Of a stretch of DNA of 64,000 bases, positions 1-9,186 are shown piece after piece. Position 1 is the stretch's first letter. Each line of letters opens with the position of its first letter. The stretch spans positions 31,009,234 through 31,073,233 of the forward strand of contig JAJEKV010000002.1 in the NCBI GenBank assembly GCA_021234155.1. The letters are read 5' to 3'. This DNA is from Isoetes taiwanensis. Lineage: Eukaryota > Streptophyta > Lycopodiopsida > Isoetales > Isoetaceae. A model generated the notes under the pieces. That model worked only from the letters and a program-made list of their open reading frames with translations, ran no database searches and was not told the DNA's origin. The position numbers and the translations under genes are program-made.

Positions 1-454
1 AAATCATAGAATATTAGAATTTTAGAAACAATATAATTGAAATAGCATCAATGAAGACCTAGCTACTCAAAACATTACTCAAAACATTAGGTTTCTATAT
101 GTTTACAATGATGATATCTTAGTAGATTTAACACATGAAATAAACTTCTTAGACATCTTAATCATAGTATAATAAATAGGAAATTAGAGTTTTGTTTATA
201 GGAGCATAATCAATAGTTTAGATTTTCCTCCCTTATAAAGGTACTGCCTAATCTATACTACGGGCATCTATATTTTTCTACCAGTGAGTAGATCCACTTC
301 TCTGATCTTATGAAATGGCATCACATGGGTCCACCTTCCATTTTTAAGAATCTATAGAACGTTTAATTTACTGAGAAACTTATGAAGCACCGTATCCATG
401 GTTAACATAAACTGTGAATTTAAATTACGTCATTATATCATAGTAATCGTTTGT
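1..454. other. AT-rich intergenic sequence
   Basis: No open frame, repeat or RNA gene could be recognised here. The sequence is AT-rich and has stops in all frames. Confidence 0.5.
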
Positions 455-826
455 TCCTAAAACACGTTAGAGGAAGGTGTTTTGGATCCTGAAACAACTG
501 TTGTTGCAATTTTCCCTTCACCCATGCATTATGCGGGTCCAACAGAGGTGCAGTGGCACGCAAAAGCACGAATAAATGCAGGAGCTGATTTTTATATTGT
601 GGGTTGTGATCCAGCTGGTATGGGGCACCCTACAGAAAAGCGTGATTTATATGACCCTGATCATGGGAAAATGGTTCTAAGCATTTTCAGGAACAAAGAT
701 GCGCAACTTTGCAAAGACTGGAGAAAATCCTCCTGCTGGTTTTATGTGCCCAGGAGGGTGGAAGGTGTTGGTAGATTACTATCAAAGCCTTGCCACAAAG
801 GACAACATAGGTGAAAAACGGATTTG
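455..826 (+). pseudogene. ATP sulfurylase (sulfate adenylyltransferase) pseudogene fragment
   Basis: ATP sulfurylase makes adenosine 5'-phosphosulfate, the first step of sulfate assimilation in plastids and cytosol. The frame around 465-685 reads through the family's signature region ([19 protein letters not shown], then [20 protein letters not shown]). At about 686 it breaks. The next recognisable piece, in another frame from about 690 to 800, is the later family segment [18 protein letters not shown] followed by [13 protein letters not shown]. From family knowledge about 40 residues that normally lie between these blocks are missing. An in-frame stop lies just upstream of the homologous part, and both the first two thirds of the enzyme and its C-terminal tail are absent. 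There are no intron-like interruptions, so a truncated processed copy with an internal deletion fits best. It cannot make an active enzyme. Confidence 0.85.
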
Positions 827-2008
827 TCTCCGTTTAAAAAGGAGATGCTAGCAAAAAGAGCTCCCTAAAATTTTTTCTGTTTCCCTTTTAATTTCACACA
901 ATTTCTGAACTATTAGGCACATTAGCAATATCAAGAGGTGAGCCCTGTCGGCTGTCACAGTAAAAAAAAAAAGCTGGAAAGTGTCGATGTCTGAACTGGC
1001 AAGCTGATCTTCTACTCGTATTAAAGATTATGTCTTCTCTCTGATCTATCAGGGGATGCGGATTAAAACGTATGGTCAGGTTGTAATTGAACAACATTAA
1101 ATTTCCAACTTCCAATTCACAAGTTGGTGACCTTTTGTGCTAATTTGCTAAGTTTTGTCAAATTTGGTGTTGCCGACCAGTTTGAGGTGCAGCAAAATTT
1201 GGTAGAGATTGGTGACATAGAACAGGAAGAGAGAAAACAGAGAATGAGAACAGCGGGCAGTTGTTTACTGCGCGGCCAGCAGATATTTTAACAAAGCTTC
1301 TTCTAAAGGACTAGTTTGAAAGTGTCAGAGATGGATCCCCTTAATGATGTGTGAATTTTCCAAATTTGTCTCTTTTGGGAAATGTCCTTTTGAATATCTG
1401 CTGGCTGCTCCTTTATCCTGCATAAAACAAGATTAACTGTTCCATTGAGCACTTCTCTAATGAAATGGTTTTGGTCCTCATGCTTACTCCATGCATGAAA
1501 CACATGACTATTCACTAGCTGTATTATGCTCAAATTCTCTCAATATATTATTATGCTGCTATCTTTTTCCAAGGCCTAGATTGTATGACGGTTTATAGAT
1601 CCAGATTGCTTCACATGCAACTTCAGCTTCAGTTTCAGTTGAGCGTTTCTTACTCCAACTATAATAGTGACATAACCTTCTGTAGAATGTCGATCATCTC
1701 CAACTGGTGTAATATTGATGTCAATCTATTATTATCTGACATCCCTGTTGTTACTGTTTTGAAATTATATTTTCAAACATGATCACTTTGCAAAATATTA
1801 GGTGGTCTCTGCCATTACCCGTGTCCTGCTGCCACAACAATCTTTCTAACATTATGTGTTTTGGTACTCCAAATTTGAGCATGGATTCCTTTTATAAACC
1901 TTAATTTGGGAATGATGAGGTATGTCATATTTGATTCAGAAAATGTAGATAGCCTACAATATGCTACCATGGATTATTTATGATAGATGGATGCCTGATT
2001 TTGAATGG
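827..2008. other. Intergenic sequence without recognisable genes
   Basis: Only short, unconvincing open frames occur. An A-rich run lies near 961-971. I see no domain, repeat array or RNA gene. Confidence 0.45.
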
Positions 2009-2272
2009 TCAGGTGAGGCTCATACTGAATGTGACAGCAGATTTAAGATCTGTCTTTGCATGCAAACAAGCACCATTTTTCGGAGCTGTCTCAGTTGCAC
2101 AACTAGCAAAAAGGATGATCATTATGAAGGTATCTGGAAACGTGCCATTCTGTTCAATTCTCTTGAGCAGTTGAACTGCTTCCCTTGCCTCTCCAAACTT
2201 AGCATATGCTGCAAATAATGCATTCCATGAAATTAAATTGTGCTCAGGCATACCATCAAATAGGTCACACAA
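2009..2272 (-). pseudogene. Pentatricopeptide repeat (PPR) protein fragment
   Basis: The minus-strand frame of 87 codons carries the PLS-type PPR pattern: a repeat start (LFDGMPEHNLISWNALFAAY), then a helix pair ending in NGTFPDTF, and a next repeat reading LFASCATET...GACLHAK. Plant PPR proteins bind organellar RNA and act in editing, splicing or stability in mitochondria or plastids. A full protein has ten or more repeats, while only about two are left here. The frame stops right after SMSLT, where family members continue, and nothing PPR-like was found on either side. I call it a relic, because a real exon of this family would normally be long and intronless. Confidence 0.75.
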
Positions 2273-3599
2273 ATGTGACAGGCTACGACAAATGAGGAGC
2301 GACAGAGAATGCTGGTAAATGCTACCCTATGGGCTGCGCCTCAGAAGCCTCACCAGAAGAGATCCTTATGGGCTGCGCCTCAGAAGCCTCACCAGAAGTA
2401 CCAATCTATGGTGACTTGGATCAAATCCATGATCTGCCCCCAACTGTACGGATTCCAGCTCAAAATCGTACCAAAGTTGTTGATGCAAAGAATCAGCAGA
2501 GAACATCATTCACTACCAGCATTAATGTCACACTTACAAGCCTTTTATTAGCAGAAATATATTGTTATAAACTGTCTTAAATATACTGTTATGATAGCAC
2601 CATGTTGTTGGCCAGATCTTGATCCATCTTGCGAGAACTTGGAGAAGCATGCGAGAACTTGGAGAAGCAATGCAAAGCTGTCTATCATTATCAGAGAAGT
2701 CTATCATTATCTTCTGCAAAGCTGCAGCTCTGATATGCAAAATACTTTGGACAATTAATACTGTCATAAATGTACTGTTATATATATGGTTGCACCATGA
2801 TGTTGGCCAGATCTTGATCCACACAATATAACGGACCCCTGGCCTGTCATACGACAATTTTCATGCAATTGTGTCCTTGTAAAATGTTGTTAAATGATGT
2901 AAAGCCCGCAAGGTGGATAAGCTCACTCCCTTGAGAGGTTTATTTGAAATTTGATGTAGCTGCTCATTTCCTTTTTCGCAGGTGCTTATGCGTCAATACA
3001 TGCATCCAAGGCTTTGATCACGTTTTTCTGGATACCTTTAACCTAATCTGCTGCTTCAATCTGCTGCTTCAATGCAGGAATCAGGCATCTGGTCATGGTC
3101 ATGGTTTTTGCTTAGCTTTTTGGTTTCTTCAAGCTATTGGGTTCTTGAATTTGGGATTCGATCTTCAGGAAAAAACAGAAGACAGAAGGTAATTAAACTT
3201 GAATGAGCATTTTCCCATGGCATCATTGCAGCTAGAGGTTGTATACCAGCTGGTCACATATGACGGAGCTAGCATTAACTAGGCCGGATTTGAAGACTGT
3301 GTTGACTGGACTAGCAACAACTAGGGCGGAATTGAGCCCAGAGAACGATTTCGGAAGCCAAATAAAATCCAAAGAAAACTGGAGAAAATGACGACTAATT
3401 TCTAAAACTGTAAAACGTGTTTGCCGAACTGAAAACAAACTTACTAATTGAGCGATAATTTCAGTTAGATAATGTGCATAATGGGCGTTTGTAGCTGTGC
3501 GACCTTGTGCGCCTGAAGAGCCACCAGCACCACTCTAAACGAAGGTAAGCAAAAAATACCTCTCTACTGTGATTTTTGGACGAAGATTTTAGGCGGCAA
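2273..3599. repeat. Intergenic DNA with small local duplications
   Basis: A 36-bp unit (CTGCGCCTCAGAAGCCTCAC core) is present twice in tandem at about 2327-2398. A second pair, including GTTGGCCAGATCTTGATCC, lies at about 2578-2624 and 2768-2821, with a short repeat of the phrase GCGAGAACTTGGAGAAGCA between them. No gene is recognisable from 2860 to 3600. Confidence 0.55.
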
Positions 3600-3619
3600 A
3601 GAAAAAAATAGAATTTACT

Positions 3620-3785
3620 TTGACGCTAATGTGACGTTGGGTGCGTCAAAAAAAAAAGCACATTGCGTCAGATGCATAATATAGATGCAACAATATAATA
3701 GCATGCAATGGGCATTTTGATAAATCCCTTCGCGTCAGATGCATAATATAGATGCAACAATGCATTTTGATAAATCCCTTCAAAT
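3620..3785. repeat. Left subterminal repeat region of the CACTA element
   Basis: GCGTCA or TGACGC occurs several times, and a segment containing GCGTCAGATGCATAATATAG is duplicated at about 3664 and 3731, together with the phrase CATTTTGATAAATCCCTTC. The motif matches the right-end subterminal repeats (TAGCGTCAG), which is why I read it as the other end of the same element. Confidence 0.55.
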
Positions 3786-3897
3786 ATAAGGGTGGTTCTA
3801 AAAAATTTTCCTTTATGTACTTTAAGGCATGATGTATTTTAATGTAGTTGTGTTTTTCATGGTTTATTTTCCAGTTTGGTTGTGTATTCCACTGCTC

Positions 3898-5311
3898 ATG
3901 GCTTCATCTAATACTGAGAGTTCCAATGTTGATTCACATGATTCTAGTAGTGAGCCTATGCCACCTATAGACTTGCTACCGAGGTAAGAACACAGCTTAT
4001 GATTTAGTATTAATTTCATGTTAAATGCATCATTTTTTTTCTTTTTGTGTCTAGGGAGCTTAGTTCCTCATCACGCTCTTCAAAAAGCAAACGCATGGCA
4101 GCGCTTTATGACGATCCCATTCAAAGGCAATACAGACAAGTTGGGACTTGTTGGTGTAAACAGTGCAAAGGGACAAAGGCAAAGATATATTCTATTAGAG
4201 AGCAACATAGATTAAAGCATGGTTGGATGAGGAATGCACCACCGCCAAGCGACGAGGAGCGCCGTGTTCGACGTGAAGCCGAGGAGGTACTATCTATTCA
4301 TATTGAATGAAAATAATTGTGTTTAGGATCATTTTAGCTTATTTCGAGTAACATAATTTGCAGTACATTGAGTTAATCCGTAAACATCCAAATCTTGAAA
4401 AGAAAGTTGATATTCAACCATCTTCCGGATCATCTTCAGATAATACAGCATATGTTACTGGCATAATGGATGATAGCTCATCGAGTAAGGACAACACAAG
4501 TGGAGGAGATGATGTTGAACCACTTGCGTTAGTAGGACGCACTAGAGGAAAATCAATTGCTTTAACTTTAAGAGCTCATTTCGAGAAGGGAACATATACA
4601 CTTACTCATGCAGATGAGACCGACGGAGATTTTACTAATGAAATCCCTGATTCCCTCAAAGCCGTCATTATTCCATTTGACCGCAGGACACTGGGATGTT
4701 GGGATGGACAACTACCTTCTATGTTAGAGGAGTTTATATATTGGGGCCATAAATACATGATTGCACCATCAAAACTTTTACCTGAGGCAGGCAGGGGTTT
4801 GTATATTTTAGATCATGTCAATGTGCGACCGGGAGAAATAGCAATATTGATGGCATATGGTGGTCCTTCGTACCCATGGGGTACATGGCAAAAACTAGCA
4901 TCCTTCATGCCAAGCATGTCTACTTATGGCATGACACTGAATGCTGCATCTTGGTTGGAACGTAGAAGTCAGGGGCAAAATGTTTGTCGCAATGAGTTGA
5001 TTTTTGTTGATGGCCGACCAAGTCTTCATGGGAATATTGCAGGTCTTATAAATAGCTCACGTAGTCGTCCAGAGTTGACAAATGCAGATTTTGAGGAGAC
5101 AGATGACCATGACTTGCATTATATGCATGGTCATGTCGGACCATATGTTCGTGTTTGTGCTAAGCGAAGTTTAAAACCAGGGGATGAACTGTTTATTAAC
5201 TACTCTTTTAGGAGGAGTGTCCCAAGACGAAGACAACGTCAACAAAAGGGTGACCCTATTGTAGTTCCTTATGGACGAAAACATAACCCTAGACCTAAGA
5301 CCATAAGTTGA
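3898..5311 (+). CDS. SET-like domain protein carried by the CACTA element
   Basis: Three exons splice cleanly: 3898-3983, 4055-4286 and 4364-5311, with GT/AG borders and matching phases, giving 421 codons. The N-terminus is Ser-rich. Next comes a basic segment with a CxxC pair (TCWCKQCKGTK) ending in a Glu/Arg-rich helix, then an acidic Ser-rich linker. The C-terminal third resembles a SET lysine-methyltransferase fold: AGRGLYILDHVNVRPGEIAI, then GNIAGLINSSRSRPE, then VRVCAKRSLKPGDELFINY. In active SET enzymes the middle motif is usually NHSC and the last one EExxDY. Here they are NSSR and DELxxNY, so activity is doubtful. A basic tail (RRSVPRRRQRQQ) follows. It lies just upstream of the transposase on the same strand and is the only uninterrupted gene in the element. 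It could be a captured host gene or an element-encoded accessory protein. Confidence 0.7.
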
Positions 5312-5558
5312 AATGATGTAGGCACTTCGGTGCGATTTTACATCGTGTACATAATATTATGATATAAATTTAGTAGTATCGTGTTAGTTTACAATCATAT
5401 ACTCATACGCATATGTGATCTCGTGCAATATAATGTATCATGTACGTGTCTGAGACGAATATTGATGATTATTTATTTCAATTGATTAAAAGTTAAATGA
5501 GGGTAATGGTTAAGGATATGAAGGTAAGATAACAACTAACCTTGAAACAACCACTAAT

Positions 5559-6526
5559 TTGAGATTAGTTTATGTTTGGCAGCCCATAGAGGATGAGGAG
5601 CAGTCCTCGGATGATGATGGTGAGGGCGGAGTAAAAGTTTCCTCCTCGGGCAGTGAGTTTTGCCCTGAACCTGGATTGTTTGACACAATACACAATTATT
5701 TTCCCGTCATGGACGAAATGGATGTAGATGAGTCAGACAACATAACTTGCACAGGGAAGGTTCTATATTCAGAGGCTAGTAAGCCTTTATATCCTGGTGC
5801 AAAGACATCTCGCTGCTCATCCTAAACTTGCAACATAAATCCGGTTGGAGTAATAACAGTGTGTCAGAGCTTTTCAGGTATGTTATTCCTTATATTTGAA
5901 TATGAGAATATCAATTGCGTTATAAATTTTCCTATCAATTTATTTATCTTTGGTTGACACTTTGTTCTCTTTTTTAAGTTTGCTTGGTGAGATACTTCCA
6001 AGTGACAATTGCCTTCCTAAAAATAGAAGGGAGGCAAGAGAGTTACTACGAGAACTGGGGTTGGAATATAATTGCATACATGCATGTCCAAATGATTGTG
6101 TTCTATTTCGTAATGAGTACAAGGATATGCAAGAATGTCCAAAATGCAAAGAACCAAGATATGTTGACCACACGAAAACAAAAGTGCCTAAGAAGGTGCT
6201 GAGACACATGCCAATCATCCCTCGACTACAACACATGTTTAGGTCACCATCACTAGCAGCATTTATGGATTTCCATGCCACGCATAGGAGCAAAGATGGC
6301 ATCATGAGAATTCCTGCAGACGGTGAAGCTTTGAGGCACATTGAAGACAAATGGCCAATTTTCAAGGATGAACCAAGAAACATATGCCTTGCACTTGGGA
6401 TGGATGGTATTTGTCCATTTGGTACAATGTCATCCTCACATAGTGTTTGGCCCATTGTTGTTGTTAACTACAACATTCCACCTTGGATGGCAACTAAGCC
6501 TGGGCACATGATGTTGACACTAATTG
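5559..6526 (+). pseudogene. TNP2-like CACTA transposase, N-terminal part
   Basis: The first exon is acidic and ends in YSEASKPLYPGAKTS, the usual TNP2 lead-in. A frameshift near 5812 puts the continuation (LLILNLQHKSGWSNNSVSEL) in another frame. An intron (about 5879-5979, GT...AG) then joins to SLLGEILPSDNCLPKNRREA, IHACPNDCVLFRNEY, the CxxC pair ECPKCKEPRYV, and GMDGICPFGTMSSSHSVWPI followed by YNIPPWM. This is the standard order of the TNP2 family, which cuts at CACTA ends. The frame then runs into non-transposase DNA at 6527, and the protein resumes at 9187. The frameshift alone rules out a functional product. Confidence 0.9.
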
Positions 6527-6945
6527 TACCATTGACATTAATAAATATAACCATTGGATCCAACACATTTAAATTAAAATCCCCCTTAAACCCCCTTTGG
6601 TTTGGGTGCATATTCACACGGGGGGTGACTCCGGGCAACGAGAGCTGTTGGATAGGCATATTCACCCCTTATCCTTTAATCTACACCGTACGTAAAGCTC
6701 CTCATTTGTGGGGTATGCAAGTACAAGATTTGCTATACTGTATAATAAGATTCGCAAAATACTATAAGATTTCAACCGGAATACTATATGGTGTTGATTT
6801 CGTACGTCCAAAATACAATTATGAGGGCTCTCGCTGCCCTACGTCACCCCCCGTGTGAATATGCACCCAAACCAAAGGGGGTTTAAGGGGGATTTTAATT
6901 TAAATGTGTTGGATCCAATGGTTATATTTATTAATGTCAATGGTA
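6527..6945. mobile_element. Foldback/MITE-like element with 103-bp inverted arms
   Basis: Positions 6527-6629 and 6843-6945 are exact inverted copies over about 103 bases, beginning TACCATTGACATTAATAAAT and ending in ...CGGGGGGTGAC at the inner side. About 213 bp separate the arms, and the inner flanks (GGGCAACGAGAGC against GGGCAGCGAGAGC) continue the pairing imperfectly. The element sits exactly where the transposase reading frame breaks. No obvious direct target duplication is visible. The perfect match of the arms suggests recent insertion or gene conversion. Confidence 0.8.
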
Positions 6946-7140
6946 GTTATGTGTTGGTTATTATACTAAAAAAATTTTTTGGCCCTTCGGGCCATAAAAA
7001 AAAAAAGCAGACGTGAGAATATAAAAGACATTTAAAACATGTAGCAATATGTGTTATGTGTTTATGTTAATAATGTTAATGATAGCTATGTGTTGGTTGT
7101 TATATCGAAAAAAATTTTCGGCCCTTCGGGCCTAAAATTT
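6946..7140. repeat. Duplicated segment with GGCCCTTCGGGCC hairpins
   Basis: The phrase TATGTGTTGGTT, an A/T run and the 13-mer GGCCCTTCGGGCC occur twice, at about 6950-6993 and 7088-7132. Each 13-mer is a perfect five-pair stem around TTC. The similarity starts inside the right arm of the foldback element, so the second unit may be a relic of an older related insertion. Confidence 0.6.
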
Positions 7141-7427
7141 CTGTTCTCGTTATTCTAATCAAACTAGAACGCATAAGCGGTTTGCATAAAAATGGAAAGC
7201 GAGAGGAGTCAATTAATATACATAAGCAACTTTTTCATTAAATGTACACCGCCCAACCAAAGGTTTAGTAGCTTCTTATCTTTGAGGAAAATAAGAAATG
7301 AGGAAGAGCTACATAGTTACTTCCTCCAAAAAAGCAAACAGAATAAAATGTAGCATACCTTTAACAGAATACACCACTCTTCTAGGTCCGGCGAATATTC
7401 GCCATAGCTCTCAAGGAATGCACAAGC

Positions 7428-7984
7428 CTAGCGCACCATGCACGGATTGAACCGAACAGGTAGAAAAAAGGATTCACCTATTTGGGCACTTGGAAATGCA
7501 TTTGGAAATGGACTTGGAAATGCATGTGGATCTTCATATGCGCTATATTCTTCACATACATCTTCATAGTCATCTTCATATGCATCTGCTTCATATTCTT
7601 CTTCAAAAAGCCCAGCTTCTTCATATTCATCATATTCATTTTCATCTTGAAAATCATATCCATGATAAATAACTTTACCTTGCCTATGTTTAGCATTTGA
7701 TCTGCGAATCAGATGTTGGAAGAAACATTTAATCTCTGCTTTGAGCTCTGCTTTGGACCAATATTCTCTCACATATCCCCGAACTCGAGGCATATACTCC
7801 ACGCATCAAGATCCAAAGCATCAAGTCCTGAGAATCGTTGAACAGATTTTTCACAAGGTATATGAATAAGAAGCACCCTCACGCTGCTTATCTTAGCTTT
7901 TTTGAAGATCCAGAGCATTCTATCTAAAGAATGAAAATATCCATCTCTCAGACACCACTTCCATGGGCGGAAATTGGTGGGCAT
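7428..7984 (-). pseudogene. Unrecognised minus-strand open frames with an acidic Tyr/Glu-rich tail
   Basis: Two overlapping frames read as one damaged protein. The 5' frame (7984-7769) gives a hydrophobic strand/helix pattern (SVRVLLIHIP). The 3' frame (7802-7428) gives a basic segment (REYWSKAELKAEIKCFFQHL) and then a run rich in E, D and Y repeating YEADAYEDDYED-like units, followed by PFPNAFPSA repeats. The two frames overlap at 7769-7802, so one frameshift separates them. I do not recognise the family. It lies inside the DNA that splits the CACTA transposase. Confidence 0.35.
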
Positions 7985-8207
7985 AAACCGATCCTTCTAA
8001 AATCTCTCAGAATCGCAAAAGGAGTAAGCCACCATACCTTACATAAAAACCAGAACCAGTTTCATGTCCAATTTCGAAGTTACATGATGATTATTCAAAT
8101 CTCATATTCAAAGAAGCCCGGCCTCTTAAGCCTAGAAGGTGTTACCATGGTATAACAAAGGTGTGGCATCTGTTTTTTGCCAAAAATATGGAGGGTACAC
8201 AACTAAG

Positions 8208-8545
8208 CTATTTTGCCATTGGGTGTGAAGCAATGTACTCAATGGCATCATGGCATGTAGCAATCTTGTCGGCTTCATTATCGAAATTTCCAAAGCAAAT
8301 TCTTCTTCAAAACCCATCACAACTTCTACCGTGTCCAAGCTATCCAACCCCGTGTCTTTCTCAAAGTGAGTGTGGTGAAACTTTTGCCGGATCCACCTTT
8401 GGACAGCTTCTTGATGACGGATAACACCCTATCGGTTACAACTTTTTATCCGGATAAGTGCCCCGAAGCTTCTCCTAAAATGGAAGACGCTTAGTGCCTA
8501 ACCGACAATCTAATATGTCTTGATATGAACCGCTTCATGGCCATG
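8208..8545 (-). pseudogene. Mitochondrial acyl carrier protein processed pseudogene
   Basis: Mitochondrial ACP carries growing fatty acyl chains on a phosphopantetheine arm and is also a subunit of respiratory complex I. The minus strand reads, in three frames joined by frameshifts, MAMKRFISRHIRLS (presequence-like), RGTYPDKK, VTDRVLSVIKKLSK, then HFEKDTGLDSLDTVEVVM with the DSL motif that accepts the cofactor, EEEFALEI, and the correct C-terminus DNEADKIATCHDAIEYI...SHPMAK with a stop at 8208-8210. The whole coding region is present without introns but has at least three frameshifts or stops, which suggests a retro-copy. It lies within the insertion that splits the CACTA transposase. Confidence 0.85.
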
Positions 8546-9186
8546 CCCCGATAGCGTGTCGCGGCGATTTCCTTCTCTCGCCCTCTTCGATTACGTGGGT
8601 CGCGCGACTCGGCTTTTCGTGTTCTTGTCGTGGCAGAGGAAATCAATCCACATGCTTGGAGCATGCCTGGGAAAATGGGAGCTTTGATTCTTCCTCTTCT
8701 GGGCGGAATCTGGAAGCATCTGGGCATGGACACGACTATCAGACCAGATGAAACCCTAAGTCTCTCTGAAACCCTAGAGTGCATATGCACGATGGTTGCA
8801 TGTGTTCTCCCTTTTTTTTTTTCTTCCTTATTTCTTTTTTTTTTTTTCCAAAAAAAGTGGGCTTTTGTTGTAAGCCCTTCGATCTTGTCTTTTTAAAGAG
8901 GGCTTTTGTTGTAAGCCCTTTGATCTTGACCATTAAGAAGGGCCAAATAAAAAAGGGCGCAAGTTGCATGCAAATACTTGGTGCGCTCTAGATGTACCAA
9001 TTAGTACACCTTATGCAATACGCCCACCAAATCATATGAAAACCTTAGAGAAAACTGTATAAAAGTACAAAAAAAACCCCCTGTTATTATGCTACATATT
9101 AGATGTTTGAGTTATAACATATTTCTAAAGTGCATTATGTTTTTATGCATTTTTCTCATATATTTTTCAATCGTTATCAATAGGGA
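8546..9186. other. Rest of the DNA interrupting the transposase
   Basis: This holds a possible GC-richer 5' leader of the ACP copy, T-rich runs at about 8811-8850, and a ~46-bp tandem pair (GGGCTTTTGTTGTAAGCCC) at about 8862-8925. It ends in a splice-acceptor-like TTATCAATAG right before the transposase resumes, so the interruption may be a greatly enlarged intron rather than a plain insertion. Confidence 0.45.

Noticed and set aside
3531-3545. CACTCTAAACGAAGG as the left CACTA terminus
   Set aside because: The match to CACTACAAGAGGAAGG needs several substitutions and a gap, and no 3-bp target duplication pairs with the right end.
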